Notes: a model not told the origin generated them from the letters alone. A stretch of 64,000 bases of DNA from Dolomedes plantarius (GCA_907164885.2 OU015490.1:12202966-12266965), one strand, 5' to 3'; positions 1-12,759 are shown, counted from the stretch's first letter. Program-made: numbers and translations.

Positions 1-939
<939 letters not shown>

Positions 940-2030
940 TAAATAAGTCCTGTTTTAAGAAGACTATGGACCTTCAACATCGTTTTTTTATATTTTAAAT
1001 TTTTGTCTCTGCATACAAAATGATAATAATTAATATTGTTTTTTACTATGTTTTTTACGATAACACTTAGAAATACTAGATGTATTTTGGGGGAAGAATA
1101 AGGCATTTTTCAATATTATTTTCAAAAATTTCTAGTTATTTTTTCAAAATGCTCCGTGTGAATTAATTTCCTTCTGATTTCTTCTAAATCTCTTAAGTTG
1201 TTAATTGAGTTGTTAATTTAGAGTTTGTCACAAAACCGTGCAACATTCTTTTAAGCCACAAATATTTTATATATTTATAGACCACGAAATGAAGTCAAAA
1301 GTTGCAAAAACAGTAAAAAAAAAAAGATACAAGCAGATTGAAAAAAAAATATCGGTTCTGATTCACAAAAAAAGATTTCAATCCACATTTATGTTAAAAT
1401 TTATTTGGTAAATTTATATTAAAATTGTAAGGTTTTTAAATGTTATGTAATACGCATAGAGTACTTTGTAAAATTGTAAGGTATACACAAGATTCGATTC
1501 ACAAGAATCGAACTTTTGAGTGAATTAAAGAAGCTGCTTTAGATATGCTAATTTCGGCATACGCGCTTAGTATAAATACCACGCAGCGTCATTAAGAAAA
1601 AAGGGAGGTTGTTAAGGTTGAAAAGGTGTTATCCTGCGCTAGTGCTTAGCGGGCCAGAAGTTTACATGGCAGTACTGCTGGTTTGACTTACTGTTCGTGA
1701 GTATAAAAATATATTGTTCTTGAAAGCTGTGTTTATACATTCCGTACAAGTAGTACGCATGCTTATTGCTGTAAAAGCCAATTATATGTGCAACGAATTC
1801 AATAAACATTGTTTCATGTATAAAATACAAATAGAGTGCCCCCTTAGTAGATTCTCTATAAAATAATAGCTTTTTGAATTTTTCTTTTGAAATTTGGGCC
1901 TTTTTCTACTGCAAAATAATAATTTCTGAATTCAAAGTATCTTCCATGTAGTACAAAAGAATATTAATTAGTCTCTTTTTTTATATATAGAGTTAATAAT
2001 TTAAAATTAAAAAAATAGTTTAAAGGTTTA
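940..2030. repeat. Dispersed repeat family, copy 1
   Basis: Several blocks recur in the same order at 15195-16560. They include 'atggaccttcaac', 'aagaataaggcattttt', 'caaaatgctcc', 'gtttgtcacaaaa', 'tttatagacca' and 'tatatagagttaa'. No protein is recognisable in either copy. About 390 bases (1465-1855) of this copy have no counterpart in copy 2 and look like a later insertion. That insert begins with a perfect 8-bp hairpin: TTCGATTC and GAATCGAA around ACAA, at 1493-1512. The family is unknown and the boundaries are approximate. Confidence 0.6.
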
Positions 2031-3470
2031 AATGAATATAAATTGCTTTGGTCAAAAACAATTTGGAGATAATTGTAAAAAAATTGAGTTAAATTATTAA
2101 TTAACCCCTCAAATAGAGATCGTTAAATATTTATTTATTAAAAAAATTTATTATTCATTATGATAAGTCAGGTAAAAAAGCAAAAAATGATAGAATTTAC
2201 TAGTCATTATTAGTAAATAAAATCATGGTAACGTAAAATATTCATTGAAAACTTTGCAGATCCATAAGACGTTTCAGGAGTTAAAACGAATTAAATGTTT
2301 TCGGCAGTACATGTTTAATCGTTTTTAAGCCATATCGATTGCTGCACAAAAGTGTTAGATATCAGCTTTTAAATCCCTGTCTAGACTCAATCGATTAAAA
2401 TCGATTAAAATGCTAAAAATAACATCTATAGACAAATCCTAACAAAATAATTTAATTTAAACAAAATTCTTATATAAATTTTCAACTACCGTCTTTGGTA
2501 AAAGCAAAAAAAAATAAAAATTGCGAATTTAACCAAAATTGATTCTTCCATTTGTAAATAAAGTTCCCTCTAACAATTAAATGTCGACAAATAAATGTTG
2601 AAATAGCCAGGGATCCATTTGTAATGAATTTGAGAAATTTGCTGTCCCCCAAAATGTAGTTGAACAAATTATCAACACATCATAGTAGTATATCAATGAT
2701 TTTCTTAAATATTTTTAAATAAGGGATTTTTTTTATATTTCCTACAAAATGAATGTTTTAAAAGAAACACTCGGTGACGTGTTTCTACGTCAAAGACATT
2801 CAAAATAGAATGTAAATGCCTTAATGAGCTAAGTCATATTCGTAAATTATTTTTTATTTGATTTTTGGAGATCAATATTAATGAACTATTTATTATCACA
2901 GAAGATGTGTTCATAAATCCTTAACCATTCAATTAAGGATTTTATTGGGATTTCATTTTTCAGTATAATGTGTCAATATGACTGCCCGTTTAGCTCTGTG
3001 AGATAAATGACACTAATATTTATTTCAACATTTTGAACCATAAGTGGACCTTGAAAAGTGGTTTTTTGCATAACATTGACCCTATGTAGCCCAGAAAATA
3101 TTATGAATTTCATTATTTAGTAAGAGGTCTAATTTTTATTGAATAGGTTAAAAACATTTGATTACTTGTAGAGAATAAGTGATAATAATCAAAAAAACAA
3201 ATCAATCATATATAATTTACTATTTTTAAATAATTTTTATTAGTTTTATATATCTGAATAATGTTTATGAATGAGAAGTTAATAATATGATATATGAACT
3301 GCTAACCCTTTTAAAGCAATGAATTTTTTATTTTACGGACATTATTACTGTATGAAAAAAAAATTTCCTACATTTTACGGAAAATAATTTTTTTGTCGAA
3401 TTAAGGGAGAAAATACAAGAAAGTTTTTTAATAAAAGGTCATTTTCATAATATTTACAAATTTCATATAC
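2031..3470. other. AT-rich non-coding stretch
   Basis: Very AT-rich, with no long open frame, no recognised domain and no clear repeat boundary. It lies downstream of neuroligin-like exon A on the minus strand, so it is probably intron. Confidence 0.5.
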
Positions 3471-3954
3471 TGTTCAAAACGTATAAATACTGTTTTGCAT
3501 TCAAGCATTTATTCAAATCAAGTTTAATTGTAAAACACCTCAACTTTTATAAAGTTTTTTTCAATTTGTTACTAACATTATTTTTTTCAGTTTCTCTATC
3601 TTAACTAAAGAATTCTATAATATAAAGAATATATTTATATAAATCAGGTGAAATATTAATTTGATATGTATGAAAAAATTCAAATCACGTATTCTACTAT
3701 CTACAAAGTAATAATTCTTACAACGTAAAAATTTTCCAATTCTTAAAAAAGTCATTAATTTAATATAGGAAGAAAATCCTAATATACTTGCAAATTACTG
3801 TTCAAAGCGTATAAATACTTTTTTGCATTCAAGCATTTATTCAAATCAAGTTTAATTGTAAAACACCTCAACTTTTATAAAGTTTTTTTCAATTTGTTAC
3901 TGACAAATTCTTGTTCAGTTTCTCTATCTTAACTAAAGAATTCTATAATATAAA

Positions 3955-4016
<62 letters not shown>

Positions 4017-4168
4017 CATGTGAAATATCCATTTCATGTGTATAAAAATATTTCAAATCACATATTCTACTATCTACAAAGTAATTGTTCTTACAACATA
4101 AAAATTTTCCAATTCATAAATAAACGTCATTAATTTTATATAGGAAGAAAATCCTAATATACTTGAAA
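3471..4168. repeat. Tandem duplication, about 328-bp unit, two copies
   Basis: Copy 1 (3471-3798) and copy 2 (3799-4168) both run from 'tgttcaaa' to 'cctaatatacttg' and match almost base for base except where a TA array has expanded in copy 2. The second copy ends about 20 bases from the splice donor of exon A, so the duplication lies in the start of its downstream intron. Confidence 0.9.
3957..4013. repeat. (TA)n microsatellite inside duplicated unit
   Basis: A pure TA tract that replaces the short 'atatatttatata' of the first duplicate copy. The expansion therefore followed the duplication. Confidence 0.95.
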
Positions 4169-4181
4169 ATTAAAATTGTGT

Positions 4182-4191
4182 TACTCACCAA
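4182..4191 (-). other. Splice donor of neuroligin-like exon A
   Basis: Read on the minus strand the junction is GTTG|GTGAGTAA. The match to the donor consensus is strong. It interrupts a codon after its first base, as in copy B. Confidence 0.8.
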
Positions 4192-4669
4192 CTGCAGGTG
4201 CGTAGATGTTTAAATAAAGGCAGTCTTCACTTTGATTTACAAAATGTGGCAAAAGTTTCTGGAGATGCCTAAATCTGCCCAACGGCATTTTCTTCAGTAC
4301 TTTAGTTTCATCTCTTATATCTGGGTATTTCTGGGGACACACATTACTAAAAGTATCTGCTACTTTGATTCCTCCCCAATACGGTGATGTAACTGGTGGC
4401 ATAAAACGTAAAATTCCAGTGGGAGCCCCTGCATAAGGGACACCAAGAAACACTTCAACAGGTTGTAACTGACGATTTGACAGCGTGCTTATGAAACCTC
4501 GAAGAGTACCATACCGAGTAGTGACGACTCTTGTGCTAAGATGTCTAGTACCGAAATCCAATCGAAAATTTGATGTCAATATTAAAGTGTATTGCGAGAA
4601 GATACATATCATGCAGATGAAAATATCTGGGTACAGGCTTCTTATATTGATAATTGTAAGAGTTTTCAT
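4189..4669 (-). CDS. Neuroligin-like protein, first coding exon (copy A), partial
   Basis: Neuroligins are postsynaptic cell-adhesion proteins with an extracellular cholinesterase-like domain that binds neurexin. This exon encodes about 160 residues. The first 35 include a hydrophobic stretch (FICMICIFSQYTLIL) suited to a signal peptide. The esterase domain then starts at RHLSTRVVTTRYGTLRG. Visible hallmarks are PVEVFLGVPYAGAPTG, LRFMPPVTSP, the cysteine of NVCPQ, and EDCLYLNIYAP, which fits the type-B carboxylesterase second signature. NQSED holds an N-glycosylation sequon. The start at 4669 has an in-frame TAG three codons upstream. The exon ends in G|GTGAGT at 4189/4188, phase 1, and the frame hits a stop two codons later. 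The catalytic serine region and everything downstream are absent here and would lie left of the window. It could be one of two alternative first exons (see copy B at 32.7 kb) or a separate gene. Confidence 0.88.
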
Positions 4670-5143
4670 TCTGTACTATTATTCTGATAGAGTTATTTTA
4701 GTATCAAGATTGAGTATGGGACTGCTTTTGAGTTGGATATGTAACCCATCAGCAATTTACCTGTGTTATGTACATATTTGAATATCTCAGCAGAATTATT
4801 CCAGCATTGTTTTTATCTCAAAATAAAATAATTACATAATTTGATACACATTGGAGTAATATCGTGAATACTCAAAAATAAAATACGAGCTTTTAAATAA
4901 CAAAAACATAAAATGTGTAAATTATTATTCAAATTTTAAAAAATGATTAAAATATCATGGCCTAATAATCTACGAATAACTTATTCATTTTCGCAACAAT
5001 TCATAGATTAGTACACACAAAAATATTTTTACTATAAATCTAATAGAACTGAGTTCTGCTCCTTTTGAGTTAAACTTCAATTTAAATTAGCACTTTCAAT
5101 AAACTTCATTAAACAAAAAGCATTTTAAATGGCAGATTTATGC

Positions 5144-5383
5144 TTTTCTCTAGTTGTTCATTTTTTAACTATTCATACTTTCTTTATATTATGACTGTAT
5201 TTACAATAAGTACCGGTTAACATTTTCTTTAAAATATTAAAATTTTAAAGAAATTACAATATTTTAATTATATTTCTGCGTTTCTCTAGTTGTTCATTTT
5301 TTTAACTATTCATACTTTCTTTATATTATGACTGTATGTGCAACAAGGACCGGTTAACATTTTCTTTAAAATATTAAAATCAA
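5144..5383. repeat. Tandem duplication, about 137-bp period
   Basis: The block from 'ttctctagttgttca' through 'accggttaacattttctttaaaatatt' occurs at about 5144-5242 and again at about 5279-5383 with few differences. It lies upstream of exon A. Confidence 0.85.
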
Positions 5384-5681
5384 CTTCAAATGTATATCAT
5401 ATCAATTTCCTTTCATGAATCACGAATTACGAAGGAGAACTTGGATTAAAGTTTTTTCCCAGATGCGAAAGTATTTTGAGAAATAATCATTCACGCTAAG
5501 AATAATACGGCCATACAGCAGTGTAAATAATACCAGAATGAAGAAAAGATGCTTCTCTGTCGGCTCCGGAATCCCAACTGTGGCCATCGATAGGAGAGCC
5601 GGGCTGAACCGAACTACCTCTAGTCTACACATGCGCCATCATTCTTACTGAAACAGAGTGAATTACTTCCTCACCGAGGTC

Positions 5682-5752
5682 AAAGTTTAATGAACCACTA
5701 ACTTTGATCTACGAAAATTTCCTTTTCAAATAGTAAATTAATTATGCAAATC
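5682..5752 (-). promoter_or_regulatory. Conserved upstream element of exon A (octamer/homeobox-like)
   Basis: This 71-base block is shared with 33998-34066 upstream of exon B. The best part, TTCAAATAGTAA followed by TTAATTATGCAAATC, differs at one of 28 positions. On the minus strand (the sense of the gene) it contains ATTTGCAT, the classical POU octamer, directly followed by AATTA, a homeodomain core. It lies about 1.0 kb upstream of the exon A start codon. It may be promoter, 5'UTR or intronic enhancer. That it works as a binding site is an inference. Confidence 0.55.
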
Positions 5753-5938
5753 ATCCGGGAGTTTTTTTAGAAATACTTCTCCTGGAAACACTGCCCTATT
5801 TTAAAATCAGGGAGAGTTTTATGTTTTACATGCGAATGAGTTGCTTTCTAGAAACTCGTTTGCCTGAATAAAAATGCTTTGTTCCCGTAAAACGCGGGAC
5901 ATTCTCAATTTACGAAGGCTGTTAAACTAGATCATCGG

Positions 5939-6672
5939 CATTTTATTTTAAATTCAAGGGCCTTTTGTCTTTTATGTGTTACCTTAATTACACTGCAAAG
6001 TGTTTATGATGAAGTTCTTCATTAATTTTAATCAAATGACTTTTACACCGAATACAGATATGTGTGTTATATGATATTAAAACAGAAAAAAAATACCTTT
6101 AAAGCAGAATAATAAATTATACAAAATTTTTGAAATTATAAAAATGGATTTTTCAAAAATATATTTTTATTACGGTTTAGTACTAAAAACCATAATATAA
6201 CTTTTTATTTGTTTCTTTACAAATAAAATTTTTATTTAGTTAAATATAATTTATATTTACATTCTTGTTTGTTTCAGTAGAATATTTAAGAAAGATACTT
6301 CAAAGTGTCATTTTATTTCAAATTCAAGGGACTTTTGTCTTTTATTTGTTACCTTAATTACATAGCAAAGTGTTTATCATGAAGTCCTTCATTAATTTTA
6401 ATCAAATGACTTTTTACACTGAATACAGATGTGTGTGTCTTATATGATATTAAAACAGGAAAAAAAATTAGCTTTTAAAGCACAATCATTAAATTATACA
6501 AAAATTGTAAAAGTGTATTTTTTAAAAATATATTTTTATTAAGATTCAGTACTAAAAATTATAATATAATTTTTTCGTTGTTTACAAATAAAATTTTCAA
6601 TTAGTTAAATATAATGTATATTTCCATTCTTGTTTACTTCAGTAGTATATTTAAGGAAGTTACTTCAAAGCG
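5939..6672. repeat. Tandem duplication, 370-bp unit, two copies
   Basis: Copy 1 (5939-6308) and copy 2 (6309-6672) share a colinear sequence from 'cattttatttyaaattcaaggg' to 'ttacttcaaag', with scattered substitutions and small indels. No open frame is conserved between them. Together with the units at 3471 and 5144 this is the third tandem duplication around exon A. Confidence 0.88.
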
Positions 6673-8920
6673 TAACAAAATGTATTGCATTACAAATGAC
6701 ACTAGGGAATTTTTTAAAATAAAACAATTTAAGCTTTTATTTATTTCACATATCATAGATGTGTATTACAAACATAATTGTTTTTTCTAAGCCAAAAAAA
6801 ATTAAGATTGTTCATAGATAATTAAATATTTTTATTTCTTAAATATCTTGAGAAATTTATATACCTTACAGTATTTAATAATTTTCTATGCATTTTTATT
6901 ATCGACAGTATGCTTTATAATAGCTAATTGAGAATTTCTAATCGTAAAAATGGCATATCTAAGCTAATCTCCTAGATAAATCAGATAAAACCAATAGTAT
7001 CCATCGGTTAGTAGGAAAATTCTAAAGGTAAATATTTACATAATGTTTACAAAAATCTAACTTTCAGTGTTAAAGAATACTTAAGGTTGTGTTAGTGAAA
7101 GAAAGAAATTGCAATCAAATTTATTACCAGATTATTTAAAAAAATCTTTGGATTATATTATTACAAAATGTTTATAACAAAAGCACACTTTGTGGTTTTG
7201 AGTAAAGTTAAAACGGCAATAAAATAAATACACTGAGCTGCAAAAAGCAGAATTCTTCTTTTCGTGAGCAAAATTAATATAGATACATCGGCAAAAATAT
7301 TTCTTTGTTCGCCAGTGTCTTATTCCCATTTGAAACTTTATGTTTATAAGCTAAGATCCAAACTGAAAAAAATTATCTACACTTTTTTTATAAAATTCAC
7401 CACTATTTTAGGTGTAGAACATAAAGAAAATGTATTTTTCAAAATTCTACTTTCATTGATGCGTTGCCATTAAAAAAACTATAATAGAATTTTCATTCAT
7501 AAAAAATTTATATCATTCATAAAAAAACAATATTTTTCCTCTCTAGAATAATTAAAATTCTAATCTCATAACCGGCAATATCTTATATTTTCATAGAACA
7601 TTATTAATATTTTCATTTTAATTGCAGAACTGTAATTATTTAAAAAACAGGTAAATCAAGCTGTTAAGTATGTAGCTGAATATGTATTAAGCGATACTGT
7701 AGTACTAAAGTAGCGTTAACTTTAAAATAAAAATTTAAGCATTAATCTTCAAATTCGTTATAGCTCTTCTTAAATTTTAAAAAAACACATTCAATTTTGG
7801 CTGGCTTGATTTAGGTAAATGCATTAAAATTTAACATTCATCAAACATTAATAAAAATATATTTCACTTATTATTTTTTTATGTAGTCACATTATCTTGG
7901 AGGTTGCCTATTTCTGAAGGGCATATATTTATTAAGTAAATTTTACTACATAAATTCTTATTTAGCTTGCAGACTGGCATATGACAACGGTCCTACCAAA
8001 TTTTTGAGGATAATTTTGACAAACTGAAATTAAAATTAATAGTTTTTTTCCTTTGTACAAAGTTTAAGAACGTTAACAGATATACCATTATACAAGAAAT
8101 ATACACCTTTGATAATCGTAGTCATTTAAGATGTATATTTCATTAAAAATCATTTTACATTCCATGGAAAATTTACTGAACGCATTTTCTTTTCTTTTCA
8201 AAATATAAAGCACTAATGTTCTTACAACAAATTTATTCCTAACAAAATACCAAATTCCGTAGAAATATTCAGTAATTTTAACAAGTTACATAATTATACA
8301 GAAATTTTTTCTTGAACTAAATTCACTCTTGAAATTTTATCTTGTTATCCAAATATCTACATCGCTTGAAAAAAAATTAACACATGTTTTGAAAATTTAT
8401 ATTTTACTAGCTGTACGTGGGTTGAAAAACTATAGAAAATAATAAGGAAGACCGTTCTTTCAACATAGCAAGAGAGAACTGGCATCATACCAAATTTTAT
8501 TTTCACCCTTAAAGGTACTAATTACTTAACATTTAGTATGCAAGTGAGCAATAATAAATTATCAGTGCAAATGATAAATCTTCAAATACATGCAGAAAGA
8601 AAGTGTCGCTAAAGTATATTTCTTCTTAGTAATAAGGATTTAAATATTTAATGAATCTCGTTAATGATGTCGTAAAACGAAAGCTATAATAGTCATAGAT
8701 TAAATGCCAAAGCCCTTTTAATAGGAAAATAAATAATTTAGTATGACTTGAAGAGGAAATATTTCTTACCGTAAAAATGGCAGTACTAATGTTTTGTATT
8801 GCTATGAATAATCAGTTTTGTGTGTCACTGACGAGATTAACTACAAATCTGAACTAATAAATTGAAGCTTTAATCGTCGTTAAAGAGTTGTTCTTTAACT
8901 GGTTCATAAAATTCAGTAGA
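6673..8920. other. AT-rich non-coding stretch
   Basis: No coding region, RNA gene or well-bounded repeat was seen. At 8401-8430 the sequence 'actagctgtacgtgggtt' resembles a reversed Helitron 3' end, but no second end was found. Confidence 0.5.
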
Positions 8921-9165
8921 AGCCGCTCACTTGATGTAGTGGTTAGCGTCCTAAGCTGCAATGCAGGGGGTTTGGGTTCGAACCCTGAATAATCCTTTTC
9001 GTGTCGTCCCCCTCAAATGGAGCAATTCTGGATCACATATACTATGGTGCTCCCATAGTAAAGTAAACAGCAATTCGCAGTGAATAAGAAAAGGATCATG
9101 TCTCACGACAAACTGCCCCTGCGTTAGCTAAACGAAAAATACCCAAAAAACAGTGGCTAATCTCA
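8921..9165 (+). repeat. tRNA-derived SINE, type A
   Basis: The head resembles a tRNA. An A-box-like TGTAGTGGTTAG lies at 8935-8946 and a perfect B-box, GGGTTCGAACCC, at 8974-8985, about 28 bases later. A tRNA-unrelated body follows, 'ccttttcgtgtcgtcccc' onward. Box A and box B form an internal RNA polymerase III promoter. The body rules out a plain tRNA gene. The 3' end is uncertain. Confidence 0.7.
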
Positions 9166-9340
9166 GGGGAATACAGCATTATTTTTCAACTTTCCGTTAA
9201 GGGTTTTTTATTTTTTTCCCTCAAATGTCCCTTTCTTACGTACGATATTATTTATTCGATTTTAACCCATCTTCGATCCCAATGATTCATCGGTTTTGAT
9301 AGTTTGTATCTCAGGAATTTGGATTATATATAATAGATGA

Positions 9341-9984
9341 TCTATATATATATAACAGTTCATTAACTGACTGACTCACTGACTGACAGATAACGCACAT
9401 ACGAAACAGCTGAAATTTTGCATGGCAATTCTTCTTATAATGTAGGGGTGCACTAAGAAAGATTTTTGAAAAATTCATCTTAGATTTTCTAAATTAAATT
9501 TTTAAGCTGTTTTTGTAAATTTTTAAAGTTTTCATTTAAAATAATAATTTGAGGGTTCTAAATTTTACATCACGAAAAATACCATAAAAACGCCTTTAAA
9601 ATGAAATCTTTTTCGAATCTTTACCTCAATTTTCTGATTTTTGGTGAATTTTTAAAGGTTAATTTTTAGAATATAATTTATTAAATGTTGATCACGTGAT
9701 TTCGTCTCTTTTTGTGATACTTTAAGTAATACTTTTTGTGATACTTTAGGTCTTTGTGTAATTAATTTTGCGTCACTTGCATAACAACGAAATAAATTGA
9801 CAAAAAATTTAAACTACGGTAAAAGATAAGATTTAACCACTGGACTAATTGAGATGGAAGTGTTTTAAGAACATAATTCAAATTAGTATGTTTTATGGAT
9901 ATTAAACATACAGATTAATTTCATACATTGACCATTCTTTTTAATTTGAATGTATTCCGTCGCGAAGCGTGGGTATTCAGCTAG
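9341..9984 (+). mobile_element. Non-autonomous Helitron
   Basis: It starts TCTATATATATATAAC and ends in CTAG, preceded by the short hairpin CGC-GAA-GCG and GGGTATTCAG. The host base before the start is A and the base after the end is T, which is the Helitron A|T insertion rule. The 5' part carries a GACTGACTCACTGACTGACAG repeat and 'cagctgaaattttgcatgg', a motif common in arthropod Helitrons. It is 644 bp long with no Rep/helicase, so it would depend on an autonomous copy elsewhere. Confidence 0.75.
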
Positions 9985-10770
9985 TCAAATAATATAATAC
10001 ATGAAAGATAAACAGAACATATTAATGCTCATAAATACATCCGTAAGAATACATGTTTACCAAAATCTGAAGAGGTCGAATTCTGTAAGATAAACAAAAC
10101 AAACTACCACATAATACTGTTAAAAATAAACTTTACAGTGGGTATTATATCACTTCTTTCCCTTGGAATTATTTTATATAGTTTTTACCTCCCTAGGTAA
10201 AGAGAAATTTGTCGAAAAAACACACACTCGAAAAACAGATTAATGTATTTTTTTCAGTTATTACGCGTAATGGCTCTCCTCCAAACCTCTGGGTCCCCAG
10301 GAGTATTACAGCTCTTTCTCCTGTACAAAAATACAATTTCTTAGGTGGTAGCAGGTATCATTGATGTTGATACAAATAATGTAATTTCAGTCCCGAAACA
10401 AATCATAGAAGCTAAAGAATGTCTTTCTTTAAAAGTTATAAGACATAAATTTCTGAAAAGCGTAACTGCAAGAAGTGCTATAAAATATTTAAAAAATATA
10501 TATATACCTCAGATTTTGATGTTATATATTTATTTAGTAATTTTTAATCCAATTGTGGGGTAAAAAAAGCAGATTATTCTAACTATCATATATTATTAGA
10601 TTATTTAATCAGCTCCCCACTGGTATTGGAGATCATGTATAGAACGTAAATCCCCCACAGAATTACTATGATCGTAACCTCTAAGGTTTAAAATGTATAA
10701 ATATAAATATGTGCACTAGTTTTATGTAATATCTTGCACTAAATTATAATTTAGTGTCTGTTTTCGTTAT
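9985..10770. other. Non-coding stretch between mobile elements
   Basis: AT-rich apart from a slightly GC-richer patch at 10265-10325. The 72-codon frame at 10345-10563 has no recognisable motif. Nothing else is supported. Confidence 0.5.
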
Positions 10771-10771
10771 A

Positions 10772-11548
10772 CAGGGTGGTCATAAAAAAACTTTGCCGAT
10801 ATATGGACCTCTAGTGGCTGCTTCGTTCCACCGATCGAGATGAAATTCCAGATATAGATATTCAGACGTATTAGCTCGGGATTCTGTGAACGGCAACAAA
10901 GTAGTGCTCACGGTTACGGTCATAGGTACAGAAACTCGAAATTTTCGAATAGTAACACCCACTTATTCCCGTCGCAAAATTCTCAGCGCAAACGAAAACC
11001 CTAAAGAGCGCTGGAACGGTACGTGTATCACAAAAAACCGACGTGTTATGCACGAACAAAAGAAAAATATAAAGATCTGCGAACCGCCAACAAAAGCGCT
11101 ATGATGGAACCTATGTTGAAAATTTGTGATCCAAATAAATGTTTTCTTTTGTTCGATCTGTGTTGTCATGAGTGATTGTTGTCTTGTCTCTGTCATATGC
11201 AAATTTCCTCCGTGCGCCCCGATCTTGTTTTTGTAGGCCGTTTGCAGAGCTGTTTTTTGTGCATGCATAACGTGTACGTTTTTTGCGATATACGTACCGT
11301 TCCAATGCTATTTAGGGATTTCGCATGCGCGGAGGATTTTGCGACGGAAAAATAGTGGGCGTTGCTGTTCGAAAATTTCGAGTTTCTGTACCTACAACTG
11401 TAACCGTAAACGCCACTTTGTTGCTGTTCAGAAAATCCCGAGCTCATACCTCTGAATAATTATATTTGAAATCTCATCCCAATCGGTTGAACGGAACGGC
11501 CGCTAGAAGTCCATATATCGGCAAAGTTTTTTTTTTATGACCGCCCTG
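10772..11548. mobile_element. Foldback DNA transposon with about 280-bp terminal inverted repeats
   Basis: The ends read CAGGGTGGTCATAAAA on the left and, reverse-complemented, CAGGGCGGTCATAAAA on the right. Both are flanked by TA, fitting a Tc1/mariner-type target duplication. The homology continues inward for most of the element. Shared words include CTTTGCCGATATATGGAC, CAGAAACTCGAAATTTTCG and GGAACGGTACGT in both arms. Only a centre of roughly 200 bases is unpaired. The short open frames on both strands mirror each other because the arms are inverted copies, so they are not counted as genes. No transposase is present. Confidence 0.85.
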
Positions 11549-11692
11549 TATTCCTAAGCCTTCTAATCTATCTGCATCAAATTTTGCATTTATTGTCTCT
11601 CGAACATATTAAAAACATTTACATCCTTAAAATAGATTTCCCTGTCTCAAAAACACCTCTCTGACTCAATATCTTTAACATTTTCCAGTCAG

Positions 11693-11955
11693 GGGTTTGA
11701 GGTAGTCTAGAGGTAGCGCGTTGGGGTTGGAACGAATCCCGACGACACTATTAAATAACGTCGTGTGTAGGTTGGATATGGACAAGTTAAATCCGTAGAC
11801 CGGAAAGTTTTTCCATGAGGTTAGAGAGGAGGGGATAAGGAAGATCCCCTTAGATGTTGAAGCTGGGGGGGGGGGGGGCTTGTTAAAAATTCAGGTGGCA
11901 CCAGCGGCTGGTGTTGATTTACCTATCCGATGTCCCCATTAAAAGCAACCAATGA
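11693..11955 (+). repeat. tRNA-derived SINE, type B, copy 1
   Basis: The head 'gaggtagtctagaggtagcgcgttgg' and the body 'ggttggatatggacaagttaaatccgtaga..ggaaagt..tccatgaggt' align with the elements at 14333 and 48399. The B-box region (GGAACGAATCCC) is degenerate. A G run of about 15 bases lies at 11866-11880. Confidence 0.65.
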
Positions 11956-12039
11956 TTATTTGCTATTTAAGTGCGAATGTTTTAATAGATAAGCGCCCCA
12001 CATTGGTAAACAACAACATTCTTTAGTATTTCTGCTATT

Positions 12040-12480
12040 GAATAATGTTACGAGTTAGGGGCCAACTTGGCGTGTTATCGCCAGCTTGCGATGTTTAGGA
12101 GTTCGCATGATTTAAAGCTATAGTTTAGCACGTTCACGCGTCTACCATGGAGTAAGAAGTAAATCCTGCTTTTGGGTCTATTGTAAAATGGTTTGGCTGA
12201 GCGGTGTGGCATCTCGGGTTTTGTTTTCCCAGGTGAATAAGAATTTGGAATAAAAGTTCAGTTTAAGCGTTGTTCTTGTAGCGTTAGGTGACAGTTTTTG
12301 AACAGGCGTTTTTTCGTCGAGATTGGGACGGAGACCTTGATGTAGATTTAAAAGGTCGTATGCTTTTCATCAATAACTGTTATATGTGTACTAATTAGAA
12401 TTCTATTTGAATTCCTAATTGCCAAGACAAGTTATTAGGTGCTGGAGTTTGTCGACTTCCAGAGAAGATGTGTAGTATTA
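12040..12480. other. GC-richer island of unknown origin
   Basis: This block is less AT-rich than its surroundings, with 'gttacgagttaggggccaac' near its start and an AATAAA-like 'ggaataaaagttcag' near 12250. An old LTR or retroelement piece is possible, but no second end, primer site or protein was found. Confidence 0.3.
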
Positions 12481-12759
12481 TTTTGTCTACTGCTGCAACT
12501 ATTAAAAGAACTGTTTATAAAGTCTCTATTTTTCATTTGCGGTAACTGGCTTCTTTATTTCTGTTCTTGAAATTCACTTTGTAAATTATCTTTCCGTACC
12601 ACGGGTTTGGTACAATATACTATTATTTTGAAACTGTCATTGAGTATTACTTGATGACTATTTATTTCGTACGGTCAGTTATTCTTCTTTTTATAAATTC
12701 ATTCGGATGTATCTGGTCAGCAAAGAAATCTATAGCAATCACTAATCTATACCGCAATT

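Noticed and set aside
8401..8430. Reversed Helitron-like 3' end (ACTAGCTGTACGTGGGTT)
   Set aside because: Suggestive, but no hairpin or matching 5' end was found, so it is not called.
8921..8995. Possible functional tRNA gene
   Set aside because: A and B boxes are good, but a SINE body follows and no clean acceptor stem pairs with a terminator. The same holds for the heads at 14333, 39356 and 48399.
10886..11447. Several short open frames on both strands
   Set aside because: They lie in the arms and centre of a foldback element, mirror each other, and match no family.
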